64,000 nucleotides of DNA from an uncultured Mesonia sp. (GTDB taxonomy: Bacteria; Bacteroidota; Bacteroidia; Flavobacteriales; Flavobacteriaceae): positions 149,636 to 213,635 of the forward strand of contig CANLVH010000006.1 of NCBI GenBank assembly GCA_947494545.1. The letters run 5' to 3'. Both the position numbers and the translations under genes were made by a program. The notes below the pieces were generated by a model. It was not told the DNA's origin and ran no database searches. It saw nothing but the letters and a program-made list of their open reading frames with translations. Positions within the stretch are counted from its first letter, which is position 1. The number at the start of each line of letters is the position of its first letter. Below are positions 47,271-56,791 of the stretch, piece after piece.

Positions 47271-47999
47271 ATGGAACCAAAGTTTGGATTGGTAGGCAAA
47301 AACATTGCTTACTCTTTTTCTAAAAATTATTTTTTAAAAAAGTTTGCTGCGGAAGGTATTTCGGCAAGCTACCAAAATTTTGATATCCAAGATTTAAGCG
47401 AATTACCGCAAGTACTTCAAACCAAAAATCTAAAAGGGTTAAACGTTACTATTCCGTACAAAGAAAGTATTATTCCTTTTTTAAACGATTTAGAAGACGG
47501 CGCAAAAAAAATAGGAGCCGTTAATGCCATAAAAATAGAGAATGGTAAATTAACAGGTTACAATACAGACTGTTTCGGGTTTATGAAATCTTTATTTCCA
47601 TTACTGGAAAAACAACACCAACATGCGCTTATTTTAGGCACAGGCGGTGCTTCAAAAGCAGTAGCTTACGCTCTCAAAAGTTTAGGAATAGAATATAAGC
47701 TCGTATCTAGAAATCCGTCTAAAAACCAATTAGCCTATGGCGATCTTACTGAAAAAATTATAGAACAACATCCGCTTATAGTCAATGCTACGCCGCTGGG
47801 AACTTCGCCACAAATAAATAAAGCGCCAGATATTCCGTACCGTTTTATTACCAAACAACATTTATTGTATGATTTGGTTTACAATCCGCCACTTACCAAC
47901 TTTTTAGCCAACGGCCAAGCCCAAGGTGCCAAACTTTATAACGGTCAAAAAATGTTAGAGTTTCAAGCAGAACACGCTTGGGAAATTTGGAATGAATAA
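47271..47999 (+). CDS. aroE: Shikimate dehydrogenase
   Basis: Reduces 3-dehydroshikimate with NADPH. The 242-residue enzyme has the substrate-binding NVTIPYKESI (catalytic Lys), GAVNAIK, YNTDCFGF, the dinucleotide loop LGTGGASKAVAYAL and the C-terminal YNGQKMLEFQAEHAWEIW. It is short but normal for this phylum. It starts 3 bp after the second DUF368 gene, so all three may form one operon. Confidence 0.94.
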   Translation: MEPKFGLVGKNIAYSFSKNYFLKKFAAEGISASYQNFDIQDLSELPQVLQTKNLKGLNVTIPYKESIIPFLNDLEDGAKKIGAVNAIKIENGKLTGYNTDCFGFMKSLFPLLEKQHQHALILGTGGASKAVAYALKSLGIEYKLVSRNPSKNQLAYGDLTEKIIEQHPLIVNATPLGTSPQINKAPDIPYRFITKQHLLYDLVYNPPLTNFLANGQAQGAKLYNGQKMLEFQAEHAWEIWNE

Positions 48000-48224
48000 G
48001 AGAACTACAAACTTCTTAAACCTATTTTTAGAAAGTTTACATTTAGAAAAACATATAAGCAACGCCCTTAATTCCAAATTATCTTAAAATACTTTACGGA
48101 AGTTTTTTGGAATGATGATTAATAGTTGCTTTACTCCACATATTTTTTAGTTTTTTTTGCAGAGTAGTTGCGTAGTTACTATCTTTCAACAATTATTTTA
48201 AGACGAACTTAAACATTGAAAGAT

Positions 48225-50339
48225 ATGTCTGATCAGGAGAAAAAAAATCCGCTAGAAGAAGCTATCACAGAAGAAAGCAAAGCGCAGCAAGAAACCGGTA
48301 AAAAATCGGGAGAGAACGAAGAAACTACTACAGAAAAAGATTCGCAAACTACCGAGAATGCTATCGTAGAAGAAGCGGGAGATCAAAAAAATTCCGATAA
48401 GGAAACAGATAGCAACGAGACAATAGATACGGCAGAAACTTCTTCCGTAAAGGAAAACAGCAGCAAAAAAGAAGACGAAAAAACTTCTTCTTCCGTAAAG
48501 GAAAAAGATAGCGAAGCGCAAGAAGATACAGAAAACGAGCAGAAAAACGAGGCTCAAAATGAAATGGACGATGCCATTGCAGAAGACAGCGAAGACGAAG
48601 CCTCCAATCAGCGGCATGAAATAGAAATGAAAGACTATCACTCGTTAACCATGAACGAGCTGATAAAAGAATTGGAAAGTCTGGTTAAAAACGAGAAAAT
48701 ACCGGCTATTCGAGATCATGTTAGAGAGATCAAGACAGAATTTGATGCGAAGTTTGAGGAAGAAATGGAGCAGAAAAAAGAAGAGTTTTTAGAAGAAGGC
48801 GGTAATATTATAGATTTCCATTACTCTACTCCTATTAAAAAGAAATTTGATAACATTTATTTTGACTTTAAGGAAAAACGCGACAATTACTACAAGGCTT
48901 TAAAGCAAAATCTAAACGAAAATTTAAAGCAACGCCTCGCTATAATTGAAGAATTAAAAGGAATGATTGGTTTGGGAGCAGATATGAATGCCAACTTTCA
49001 GCAGTTTAAAGAATTGCAAGAACGCTGGAAAAAAGCCGGTCCCGTACCACGCGATCAATACCACGATTTGTGGCGCACTTATCATCACCACGTAGAACAT
49101 TTTTACGATTTCTTGCATCTAGACAGAGAGTTTAGGGATATGGACTTTAAACATAACCTAGAACAGAAACTCAAAATGATTGCCCGCGCAGAAGAACTTG
49201 CCAAAGAAACCAATATAAATCGTGCGTTTAGGGAGTTGCAAATGTTGCACAAAATGTGGAAAGAAGAAGTTGGACCGGTAGCAAAAGAATACCGCGAAGA
49301 TATTTGGGAAAAATTTAGTGCTGCCACAAAGCAAATTCACGAAAATAGACAAGCACATTTTGCCGAGCTAGATAAAGAAAGAGAAAAAAACTTAGAGGTT
49401 AAAAATGATATTACTGCAAAAATAATTGCTATTGCAGAAGAAGATATCAAAAGTCATAACCAAGCGCAACAAAATATTAAAAAAGTAGAAGCTTTGCGCG
49501 AACAGTTTTTCAAAGCAGGAAAAGTGCCTAGAAAAGACAACGAAAAAACTTGGTCTGCCTTTAAACAAGCGGTTAGAAAATTTAACCGTAATAAAAATAC
49601 GTTCTATAAAAACCTAAAAAAAGAACAGTATACCAATTTAGAAAAGAAAATGGAGTTGGTAGAAATTGCCGAGAAAAATCAGGATAACGAAGATTTGAAG
49701 GCCACTACTCCCGTAATGAAAAAAATTCAGAACGACTGGAAAAAAATAGGACACGTACCAAGAAAAGACAGCGATAAAATCTGGAAACGCTTTAAAAAAG
49801 CTTGTAACCATTACTTTAACAGGTTGCACGCCGTGCAAGACGAAGCCAACAAAGAAGAAATGGAGGCTTTTAAGACCAAAAAAGATTTGCTGGAAAAAAC
49901 CCGCGAGTTAAAATTAGAAGGAAACCACGAAACCGATTTAAAGAAAATAAAGACTCATATAGAAGAATGGAAAAATCTTGGTCGCGTACCCTATAATAAA
50001 CGCTATATAGAAGGAAAGTTTAATAAAGCTTTAGACCATCTTTTTAGTCAGTTAGATATGGACAAAAAAGAAGCCGAGATGATAAAATATGAAAACCGTA
50101 TCCAATCTTTAGATGAAGCGGAAGACAGCAGAAAAATAGAAAAGGAAGTAATTTTCTTACGCAAGAAAATAAGTGAAACTAAAGCAGAAATCAATCAGTT
50201 GGAAAACAATCTGCAATTCTTCTCGCAAGATGTAGATGAAAGCAATCCGCTAGTAAAAGAAGTTTTAAATAATATCAAAAAACATAAAAACCAGTTAGAA
50301 ACTTGGAAAGCAAAACTTAAAAAAGTACGTTCTTTATAA
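48225..50339 (+). CDS. DUF349 repeat protein with acidic N-terminus
   Basis: The first ATG is at 48225 (MSDQEKKNPLEEA); a TTG three codons upstream is less likely. The 704-residue protein begins with about 130 residues of acidic low-complexity sequence with two near-identical SSVKE units. It then has several DUF349 repeats of about 70 residues, each with the NWKKIG/GRVPRKD-like core (ERWKKAGPVPRDQ, NDWKKIGHVPRKDS, EEWKNLGRVPYNK). Predicted helices and coiled coils dominate. The function is unknown. It overlaps the following peptidase gene by one base. Confidence 0.85.
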   Translation: MSDQEKKNPLEEAITEESKAQQETGKKSGENEETTTEKDSQTTENAIVEEAGDQKNSDKETDSNETIDTAETSSVKENSSKKEDEKTSSSVKEKDSEAQEDTENEQKNEAQNEMDDAIAEDSEDEASNQRHEIEMKDYHSLTMNELIKELESLVKNEKIPAIRDHVREIKTEFDAKFEEEMEQKKEEFLEEGGNIIDFHYSTPIKKKFDNIYFDFKEKRDNYYKALKQNLNENLKQRLAIIEELKGMIGLGADMNANFQQFKELQERWKKAGPVPRDQYHDLWRTYHHHVEHFYDFLHLDREFRDMDFKHNLEQKLKMIARAEELAKETNINRAFRELQMLHKMWKEEVGPVAKEYREDIWEKFSAATKQIHENRQAHFAELDKEREKNLEVKNDITAKIIAIAEEDIKSHNQAQQNIKKVEALREQFFKAGKVPRKDNEKTWSAFKQAVRKFNRNKNTFYKNLKKEQYTNLEKKMELVEIAEKNQDNEDLKATTPVMKKIQNDWKKIGHVPRKDSDKIWKRFKKACNHYFNRLHAVQDEANKEEMEAFKTKKDLLEKTRELKLEGNHETDLKKIKTHIEEWKNLGRVPYNKRYIEGKFNKALDHLFSQLDMDKKEAEMIKYENRIQSLDEAEDSRKIEKEVIFLRKKISETKAEINQLENNLQFFSQDVDESNPLVKEVLNNIKKHKNQLETWKAKLKKVRSL

Positions 50340-51841
50340 TGCACAAAAAAACTTACACTTATCTTTTTTTCTTGTTTTTGGCAATAGGCCTTTACGGACA
50401 AGAAAGAGAGGTTTTAAAAGATACGGCCGTAATTACACAACATAGTGTGAAACTTAATAACCAAAAAGTAGATTATACGGCAACTACCGGTATGCAACCG
50501 CTATGGAATAGTGAGAACGAAGCCATAGCCAGCTTGCATTATACTTATTACGAGAAAAATACAAACAGTAAGAAAACCACAGAAGAGCGTCCGTTGGTAA
50601 TTTCTTTTAACGGCGGTCCCGGTTCTGCCTCCGCGTGGATGCATATTGCGTATACCGGCCCAAAATTGTTAAAAATTAGCGATGAAGGTTACCCGGTGCA
50701 ACCGTACGGTATAAAAGATAACCCCTACTCTATCTTAGATGTAGCCGATATTTTATACGTAAATCCTGTAAATACCGGTTATTCACGAATGCTTAAAACC
50801 GACGATAAAAAGCCAAAACGCGACCAATTTTTCGGTATAAATGCAGACATCAGTTATTTGGCAAAATGGTTAAATACGTTTGTCAACAGACATAATAAAT
50901 GGTTGGCACCCAAATATCTAATTGGCGAAAGTTATGGTGGTACGCGTGTTTCTGGCTTGGCTTTAGAATTACAAAAGCAACAATGGATGTATCTTAACGG
51001 GGTAATTTTAGTCTCTCCGGCAGATTATCTAACATTTGAGTCAGATACGCCTTTAGCGGCTTCTTTATTTTTACCGTATTATACCGCAACAGCTTGGTAC
51101 CACAAACAGTTACCAAATAACTTACAAAACCAAGACCTAGAGGCAATTTTGCCTCAAGCAGAAGAATATGCGTACGAAACTTTATTACCGGCTTTGGCTA
51201 AAGGAAGCAGCTTAAAAACCTCTAAAAAAGAAAAAATTGCTGCCGAACTAGAAAACTTGACCGGTATAAACAAACAATTGTTTATAGACCATCATTTGGC
51301 GCTACCAAGTAATGTTTTTTGGAAAGAATTATTAAACAAACCCGGCAACGACAAAACTATTGGCAGACTAGATTCTCGTTATTTAGGTATAGACAAAACC
51401 CGAAGCGGCACACGCCCCGATTATAATGCAGAATTAACCTCTTGGCTGCATGCTTTTACCCCAGCGATAAACTATTATCTAAACCAAGAATTAAATTTCA
51501 AAACAGACGTAAAATACAATATGTTTGGCCCAGTGCATCCTTGGGACAGAACCAATAACAATACCCGCGAGCAATTGCGACAAGCAATGGCACAAAATCC
51601 TTATTTAAACGTATTGTTTCAAACAGGATATTATGACGGCGCGACCACTTACTTTCACAGTAAATATACCAGCAACCAATTAGATCCCGGTGGAAAAATG
51701 AAAGATCGTATAGATTTTAAAACCTATCGCAGCGGACATATGATGTATTTACGTAAAGAAGATTTAAAAACCGCAACAGAAGATATTAGAGCGTTTATAA
51801 AAAAGAGTATTCCTAAAGACGGGAAACCGGCTAAATATTAA
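50339..51841 (+). CDS. S10 family serine carboxypeptidase
   Basis: A 500-residue secreted peptidase with signal peptide (MHKKTYTYLFFLFLAIGLYGQ). The alpha/beta-hydrolase core has SFNGGPGSASAW at the oxyanion site, nucleophile Ser198 in GESYGG, Asp433 in TGYYDGA and His467 in YRSGHMM. All catalytic residues are present. The ATG shares its A with the TAA of the DUF349 gene (TAATG), so expression is coupled. An inverted pair of the TTCCGTAAAG motif follows its stop. Confidence 0.92.
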   Translation: MHKKTYTYLFFLFLAIGLYGQEREVLKDTAVITQHSVKLNNQKVDYTATTGMQPLWNSENEAIASLHYTYYEKNTNSKKTTEERPLVISFNGGPGSASAWMHIAYTGPKLLKISDEGYPVQPYGIKDNPYSILDVADILYVNPVNTGYSRMLKTDDKKPKRDQFFGINADISYLAKWLNTFVNRHNKWLAPKYLIGESYGGTRVSGLALELQKQQWMYLNGVILVSPADYLTFESDTPLAASLFLPYYTATAWYHKQLPNNLQNQDLEAILPQAEEYAYETLLPALAKGSSLKTSKKEKIAAELENLTGINKQLFIDHHLALPSNVFWKELLNKPGNDKTIGRLDSRYLGIDKTRSGTRPDYNAELTSWLHAFTPAINYYLNQELNFKTDVKYNMFGPVHPWDRTNNNTREQLRQAMAQNPYLNVLFQTGYYDGATTYFHSKYTSNQLDPGGKMKDRIDFKTYRSGHMMYLRKEDLKTATEDIRAFIKKSIPKDGKPAKY

Positions 51842-51843
51842 GA

Positions 51844-51882
51844 TTCCGTAAAGATAATTTATTTATATTTCTCTTTACGGAA
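51844..51882 (+). terminator. Inverted pair of the recurrent TTCCGTAAAG motif after an S10 peptidase gene
   Basis: TTCCGTAAAG (51844-51853) and CTTTACGGAA (51873-51882) form a perfect 10-bp stem with a 19-base AT-rich loop, 2 bp after the stop codon. It is followed by GAAAAAGC rather than a long T run, so termination is plausible but weak. Confidence 0.5.
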
Positions 51883-52042
51883 GAAAAAGCTATGGGTTAT
51901 TCGTTGCTTTCCGCGTAAGCGTAATTGAAATTTGGTGGAATTTTCTTAAAAACTTGAGTCGCTAATCTTTACAGAACGTTAAAGACGTATGCCGAATATA
52001 AAAATTTAACTACTTTTTCCATCCAATCGAAAAAATAAGTTT

Positions 52043-52669
52043 ATGGAAAAGCTCGACATAAATAATGCTTTAGAAAACGGCGTTAATATCTTATTACCGG
52101 TTCAAATAAAGCTAAAAGTTTTAGAAAAAAAGCTCCAAAAAGAACTTATCGGGTTCGAAATAAGAAAAGATGGTGAAGAAGATGGCACTTTATATGGCGA
52201 AGTGCTTGCGGCAAAATTACATCCCAGCAGGCAAGATTTCGACTTAAATTTAGAATTGGAAATACTTACCAAAACCAAACTTTTTAAGAACAAAAAGCTA
52301 AAAATAGATTTACAGTTAAAATTGAATTTTAACCTTCAAAAACAAGCTATAGAATTAGAAAATTACAAAGCTATAGGAGAAAACAATAGCTGGTTTACCA
52401 ATAAATTAATCGGTTTTCTATTAAATTCCCTTATACGGAAAAAAGTTTTAGAAAAGTCTAACTTTCATCTAGAACCCAAATTAAAAAAAGCCAAAACGAC
52501 ATTAAATAAAAAATTAGAAAATCTGTTCGAAGTAAAAAAAGGAGTTTTACTTTACGGAAATATGCAAGAATTGTTTTTGCAAGATGTTTACATCCAACAA
52601 AAACACGCCGTTATCATGCTGGCAGCCCAAGGCGATTTAGCCGCAGAGATTTCTGATTTAGATTTTTAA
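52043..52669 (+). CDS. Hypothetical protein, possibly DUF4403-like
   Basis: I do not recognise this 208-residue protein with certainty. It has no signal peptide, is rich in Lys and Leu, and consists of alternating strands (DGTLYGEVLAAKLHPSRQDF, LKIDLQLKLNFNLQKQAIEL). The segment KGVLLYGNMQELFLQDVYIQ followed by LAAQGDLAAEI resembles the end of DUF4403 lipid-binding-like proteins, but the length is half of that family. It stands alone, 50 bp before the Crp/Fnr gene. Confidence 0.65.
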   Translation: MEKLDINNALENGVNILLPVQIKLKVLEKKLQKELIGFEIRKDGEEDGTLYGEVLAAKLHPSRQDFDLNLELEILTKTKLFKNKKLKIDLQLKLNFNLQKQAIELENYKAIGENNSWFTNKLIGFLLNSLIRKKVLEKSNFHLEPKLKKAKTTLNKKLENLFEVKKGVLLYGNMQELFLQDVYIQQKHAVIMLAAQGDLAAEISDLDF

Positions 52670-52718
52670 TGTTCAGGTAAAAATACTTAGCGCCTATGAT
52701 TACCAAAAAATCAATAAA

Positions 52719-53312
52719 ATGAACAGCCCAAAACTAAAACTATTTTTAACCTCAAATCTCGATATTGATGACGATGAGATCTTATCAATACTCAAAAGTT
52801 GTCAGGTAAAAAGTGTAAAAAAAGATGCGTTTTTATTAAGGGAAAATGAACATTGCAAGCATACTTTTTTTGTGGAAAGCGGGCTTATAAGACAATATTC
52901 CATAGACGATAAAGGAAAAGAACACACCATATCTTTCGCACCTGAAAATTGGTTTGTGAGTGATAGGGAAAGCGTATATTTTGATGAGGCTTCCGCTTAT
53001 TATATTCAGGCGCTGGAAGATAGCGAGGTTGTAATGATAGATGAGGATTTTTTTCTGAAACTTTCCGAAGAAATTCCTTCTTTTACAGATTTTAATAACA
53101 AACTGCTCCATAACCATATTCGGCATCTGCAAAAGCGCATAAATATGTTATTAAGCGCAAGTGCAGAACAGCGTTATCTCGAGTTTGTGGCTATGTACCC
53201 CGATATTTTATTACGTGTACCGCAAACCATGATCGCTTCTTATCTTGGCATTACGCCAGAAAGTTTAAGCCGTGTTCGCAAGGAATTAGCTCGTAAAAAT
53301 TTTAAAAAATAG
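52719..53312 (+). CDS. Crp/Fnr family transcriptional regulator
   Basis: A 197-residue regulator. Residues about 20-120 form a cyclic-nucleotide-binding-like beta roll (FLRENEHCKHTFFVESGLIRQY, EHTISFAPENWF). The C-terminal helix-turn-helix is TMIASYLGITPESLSRVRKELA. No cluster of cysteines for an Fnr iron-sulfur centre is present, so it is more like the general Crp/Fnr branch common in Bacteroidota. It lies at the left edge of the redox gene group and is a natural candidate for its regulator, which is inference. Confidence 0.86.
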   Translation: MNSPKLKLFLTSNLDIDDDEILSILKSCQVKSVKKDAFLLRENEHCKHTFFVESGLIRQYSIDDKGKEHTISFAPENWFVSDRESVYFDEASAYYIQALEDSEVVMIDEDFFLKLSEEIPSFTDFNNKLLHNHIRHLQKRINMLLSASAEQRYLEFVAMYPDILLRVPQTMIASYLGITPESLSRVRKELARKNFKK

Positions 53313-53341
53313 ATTTTGAATTGTAGAAATTTAGATGAATT

Positions 53342-53376
53342 CTTCTAACTTCTCAGTTTTCACTTCTAACTTCTCA
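53342..53376. repeat. Short direct repeat CTTCTAACTTCTCA
   Basis: The 14-mer CTTCTAACTTCTCA occurs at 53342-53355 and again at 53363-53376, followed by related CACCTCCAACTTCC. It lies between the Crp/Fnr and YceI genes and looks like low-complexity intergenic DNA. Confidence 0.6.
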
Positions 53377-53438
53377 CCTCCAACTTCCAATTTTTTGGTT
53401 TCTTATCATACATCAATGCACAGTAACATCCTGTCGCG

Positions 53439-53446
53439 TAGCTTTG
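53439..53446 (+). promoter_or_regulatory. -7 box upstream of the first yceI gene
   Basis: TAGCTTTG matches TAnnTTTG and lies 40 bases before the ATG at 53487. No clear TTG is found at the usual distance upstream. Confidence 0.45.
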
Positions 53447-53486
53447 TATCAAATTAAAATGTTTAACACATAAAAAACTTAGAGAA

Positions 53487-54011
53487 ATGGAAACAGCAGT
53501 AAAAACAATTTGGAAATTAGACCCAACACATTCAGAAGTAGAATTCAAAGTAAAACACATGATGATTTCTACAGTGTCAGGAAGTTTTACTGAATTTGAC
53601 GGAGAAATTGAAGCGGCAGACGATTCTTTTAAAGATGCGAAATTCAAATTTAATGCGAAAATTGATTCTATAAACACAAAAAATAAGGATAGGGATACGC
53701 ACTTAAAATCTGAAGACTTTTTTAGTGCTGAAAAGCATCCGCATCTTACGTTTGAATCAAAATCTTTCGACGGAGAAAAAATGCTCGGTGATTTGACCAT
53801 AAAAGATGTAACCAAAGAAGTTACCCTTGATGTAGATTTCAACGGAATTGCAGATGATCAATACGGACAAACCAAAGCAGGTTTTGAAGCTACTGGAAAA
53901 ATCAACAGAAAAGATTTCGGCTTAAACTGGAGCGCCGTAACCGAGGCAGGAAATGTTGTGGTGAGTGATAAAGTAAAATTGGTAGCTAATCTTCAGTTTA
54001 CTAAACAATAA
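53487..54011 (+). CDS. YceI family protein, no signal peptide
   Basis: A 174-residue lipocalin-like YceI domain; relatives bind polyisoprenoid or ubiquinone-like chains. It opens with the family hallmark WKLDPTHSEVEFKVKHMM, then DRDTHLKSEDFF and TIKDVTKEVTLDVDF. There is no signal peptide, unlike the second YceI gene at 61784, so this copy is predicted cytosolic. It follows the Crp/Fnr gene and opens the redox group. Confidence 0.92.
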   Translation: METAVKTIWKLDPTHSEVEFKVKHMMISTVSGSFTEFDGEIEAADDSFKDAKFKFNAKIDSINTKNKDRDTHLKSEDFFSAEKHPHLTFESKSFDGEKMLGDLTIKDVTKEVTLDVDFNGIADDQYGQTKAGFEATGKINRKDFGLNWSAVTEAGNVVVSDKVKLVANLQFTKQ

Positions 54012-54192
54012 GCTTAGGCTAAGATTCTTGTTTTAAATAAATCCCTGAAATGTGCTCGTTTTGCCCTATCCGCTGTGGCGGAAATCAAGTTCATTCCAGG
54101 TCTTTCACCCTTTAATCCTGAAACTTCAAGAAGGCATTAAACCTGAAATCCGTATTATTTTCTGAAGAAGACTATATTAAAAGATACATAAA

Positions 54193-55071
54193 ATGAAAAC
54201 AAAAACAGTAGAATTAGTAGCAAGTCCGCGGGAACCGCATTTTGTTGGCGATGGTTTTCGGGTACATAATTTTATCCCAAGCGGTTATCGAATGGATATG
54301 CAACGCATGAGTCCATTTTTGTTGTTGGATTATAATTCCACCTATAATTTCCCGGCCTCAGAAAAACCCAGAGGAGTTGGCGTGCACCCGCACAAAGGTT
54401 TTGAAACCGTTACCATAGCTTACAAAGGCAAAGTTGCACATCACGACAATAGCGGCGGAGGTGGCGTAATTGGTGAAGGCGATGTACAATGGATGACCGC
54501 GGCCAAAGGAATTTTGCACAAAGAATACCACGAAGAAGAATGGAGCAAAAAAGGTGGCGACTTTCAGATGGTGCAGCTTTGGATCAATTTGCCCGCTAAA
54601 GACAAAAAGAAAGAACCTAAATATCAGGCCATAAAAAATGAAAATATCAATCGGTATGAATTACCGGATAATGCCGGGCAAATTGAAGTGATTGCTGGCA
54701 AATATAAAGGCACAAAAGGTTCTGCCTCCACATTTACTCCCGTTAATTTATTCAATGCCAAATTAAAAAAAGGCGGAAAAGCAGATTTTCAATTTCCGGC
54801 GGACTACAACACCGCACTTTTGGTTTTAGAAGGAAATATTATGGTTAATGGGAAAGAAGAAACGCCCACAGATCACTTAGCACTTATGGCGAATGATGGT
54901 GAAAATTTTGAAATAGAAGCCTTAGATGATGCTTTAGTATTGGTTTTAAGCGGTGAACCTATTAACGAACCAATTGCTGCACAAGGTCCATTCGTGATGA
55001 ACACGCGGGAGGAATTGATGCAAGCTTTTAATGATTTTAATATGGGGAAATTTGGGTATTTAGAAGATTAA
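54193..55071 (+). CDS. Pirin family protein (cupin)
   Basis: A 292-residue double-cupin protein. The metal site is complete: His65 and His67 in VHPHKGFE, His109 and Glu111 in ILHKEY. Pirins of this type can act as quercetin 2,3-dioxygenases or as iron-dependent regulators; which applies here is unknown. It is one of three pirin-type genes in 6.5 kb (also 58932 and 59889). A 181-bp gap upstream carries a small GC-rich hairpin-like CCGCTGTGGCGG. Confidence 0.92.
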   Translation: MKTKTVELVASPREPHFVGDGFRVHNFIPSGYRMDMQRMSPFLLLDYNSTYNFPASEKPRGVGVHPHKGFETVTIAYKGKVAHHDNSGGGGVIGEGDVQWMTAAKGILHKEYHEEEWSKKGGDFQMVQLWINLPAKDKKKEPKYQAIKNENINRYELPDNAGQIEVIAGKYKGTKGSASTFTPVNLFNAKLKKGGKADFQFPADYNTALLVLEGNIMVNGKEETPTDHLALMANDGENFEIEALDDALVLVLSGEPINEPIAAQGPFVMNTREELMQAFNDFNMGKFGYLED

Positions 55072-55127
55072 CACCAAGCTTTTAATTTTAACCTGAAATT
55101 TCAACAATTACATTTAAAAACAAACAA

Positions 55128-55703
55128 ATGAAGTATAAACTTAAAGTGATAATCGGTAGTACAAGACCTTCAAGAAAAGGACCTATCGTTGCCGATTGGT
55201 TTCTGGAAATCGCAAAAAAACATTCCGATTTTGACGTGGAATTACTGGATTTAAAGGAAATCAACCTCCCGTTTATGGATGAATTAGAACATCCCAGAGC
55301 ACAAAAATATGCTAACGCTCATACCAAAAAATGGAGCAAGACCATTGATAGCGCCGATGCTTTTGTGATTGTAACCCCCGAATATAATTTTGGTTATCCG
55401 GCTTCTTTAAAAAACGCCCTGGATTATCTTTCTGTAGAATGGGCCGATAAACCAATGGGATTTGTGAGTTACGGAGGCGTATCAGCTGGTACCAGAGCAG
55501 TCCAGGAACTAAAATTACCAGTAACTACTTTGGGAATGATGCCTTTGCCACAAGCGGTAAACATTCCGTTTTTTACAAAATTCATCAACGAAAATGGTGT
55601 TTTTGAAGCCAATGAACCTTTAGACAGGTCAGCTAATGTAATGCTCAATAAATTACAAGCCTGGGCAAAAGCATTAAAAGGAATGCGGAAAGAGAATAAT
55701 TGA
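55128..55703 (+). CDS. NADPH-dependent FMN reductase
   Basis: A 191-residue flavodoxin-fold oxidoreductase (azoreductase or chromate/quinone-reductase type). The FMN phosphate loop is VIIGSTRPSRKGP, and the flavin-contacting TPEYNFGYPASLKNALDYLS is complete. The ATG follows ACAAACAA, an A-rich leader. It lies 56 bp after the first pirin gene and before the quinone reductase, a functional grouping seen throughout this region. Confidence 0.93.
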   Translation: MKYKLKVIIGSTRPSRKGPIVADWFLEIAKKHSDFDVELLDLKEINLPFMDELEHPRAQKYANAHTKKWSKTIDSADAFVIVTPEYNFGYPASLKNALDYLSVEWADKPMGFVSYGGVSAGTRAVQELKLPVTTLGMMPLPQAVNIPFFTKFINENGVFEANEPLDRSANVMLNKLQAWAKALKGMRKENN

Positions 55704-55763
55704 TTTATTTTTAAATTATTAAGCAATACGCCGAAAATTTTTAAAGAAACAAAAAACAGCCAA

Positions 55764-56738
55764 ATGAAAGCAGCCGTTATAAATAAGTTAGGAGACACCC
55801 CAAAATACAGGGATTTTCCCGAGGCAGAAATTCAGGATAACGATCAATTATTGATGAACATGAAAGCGGCGGCAGTAAAAAACCTGGACAAATTAAGGGC
55901 GAGTGGCTCGCATTACGCAAGTCATAAAGAGTTACCTGCTGTCGTTGGGATGGATGGCGTTGGTATCTTAGAAAATGGCAAAAGGGTTTATGCGCAGGGA
56001 ATCACCGGAATGGTAGCCGAAAAAGCCGTTATCCGTAAAGATAAATACACCCCAATTCCCGATAATTTAGATTGGAATATAGCCGCGGCCATACCAAATG
56101 CGGTTTTGGGTGCCGCTATGGCTTTAAAAATAAGAGGGCAAATCAAACCCGGGCAAAATGTGTTGATTAACGGCGCAACCGGGGTTACCGGACAAATGGC
56201 AGTGCAAATTGCCAAATATTATGGCGCAAATAATATTATAACAACAGGTAGAAATCAACAGAACCTAAAGAAAACTAAGCGTCTTGGTGCAGACCAAACG
56301 GTTTCGCTAAAAGAAAATGAGCAAACCATAATTGAACAACTACAAGAAATTCATCGTGAGAACCCGATAGATTTAGTGATTGATTATTTGTGGGGCAATC
56401 CAATTGAACTCATACTAACCGCATTAAAAGGCGGTGGTTTAGACAATACGACTTCTAAAACACGTGTGGTAAGCGTTGGTACAATGGCCGGGGAAACTAT
56501 AAATTTAGCCTCGGGAATTTTAAAAAGTTCGGCTATAGAAATCCTGGGGTCTGGTTTTGGAAGTTTATCAGAAAAAGATCTGGAAAAGTTTAGTCAAAAA
56601 ATACTTCCCGAAATGTTTCAGCTTGCCGCAGAGGGAAAATTAACAATGGAATTGGAAGAGGGAAATATTGAGAATATCGAAAAATTATGGGATTCTAAAA
56701 TAGGTTCAGGAAAAAGATTGGTTGTTTCAATAAATTAA
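55764..56738 (+). CDS. Zinc-independent MDR family NADPH:quinone reductase-like protein
   Basis: A 324-residue medium-chain reductase. A GroES-like N-terminus is followed by a Rossmann domain with NGATGVTGQMAVQIAKYYGA as the NADPH loop. The catalytic and structural zinc cysteines of alcohol dehydrogenases are absent, which favours a quinone oxidoreductase or related enoyl reductase. It lies 60 bp after the FMN reductase gene. The substrate is unknown. Confidence 0.88.
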   Translation: MKAAVINKLGDTPKYRDFPEAEIQDNDQLLMNMKAAAVKNLDKLRASGSHYASHKELPAVVGMDGVGILENGKRVYAQGITGMVAEKAVIRKDKYTPIPDNLDWNIAAAIPNAVLGAAMALKIRGQIKPGQNVLINGATGVTGQMAVQIAKYYGANNIITTGRNQQNLKKTKRLGADQTVSLKENEQTIIEQLQEIHRENPIDLVIDYLWGNPIELILTALKGGGLDNTTSKTRVVSVGTMAGETINLASGILKSSAIEILGSGFGSLSEKDLEKFSQKILPEMFQLAAEGKLTMELEEGNIENIEKLWDSKIGSGKRLVVSIN

Positions 56739-56791
56739 ATGCAGTATATTAATTAACTTTCAGCATAATAGTCAATTTTAAACATATAATT

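Noticed and set aside
48252..48641. A 129-codon open frame on the minus strand opposite the acidic head of the DUF349 gene
   Set aside because: It is the antisense of a low-complexity acidic coding region and its product is a run of Phe, Val and Ile with no family resemblance.
54060..54110. A small GC-rich hairpin (CCGCTGTGGCGG) before the first pirin gene as a riboswitch
   Set aside because: No known riboswitch pattern is visible and the hairpin is only 4 bp long; it could be a fragment of another repeat.
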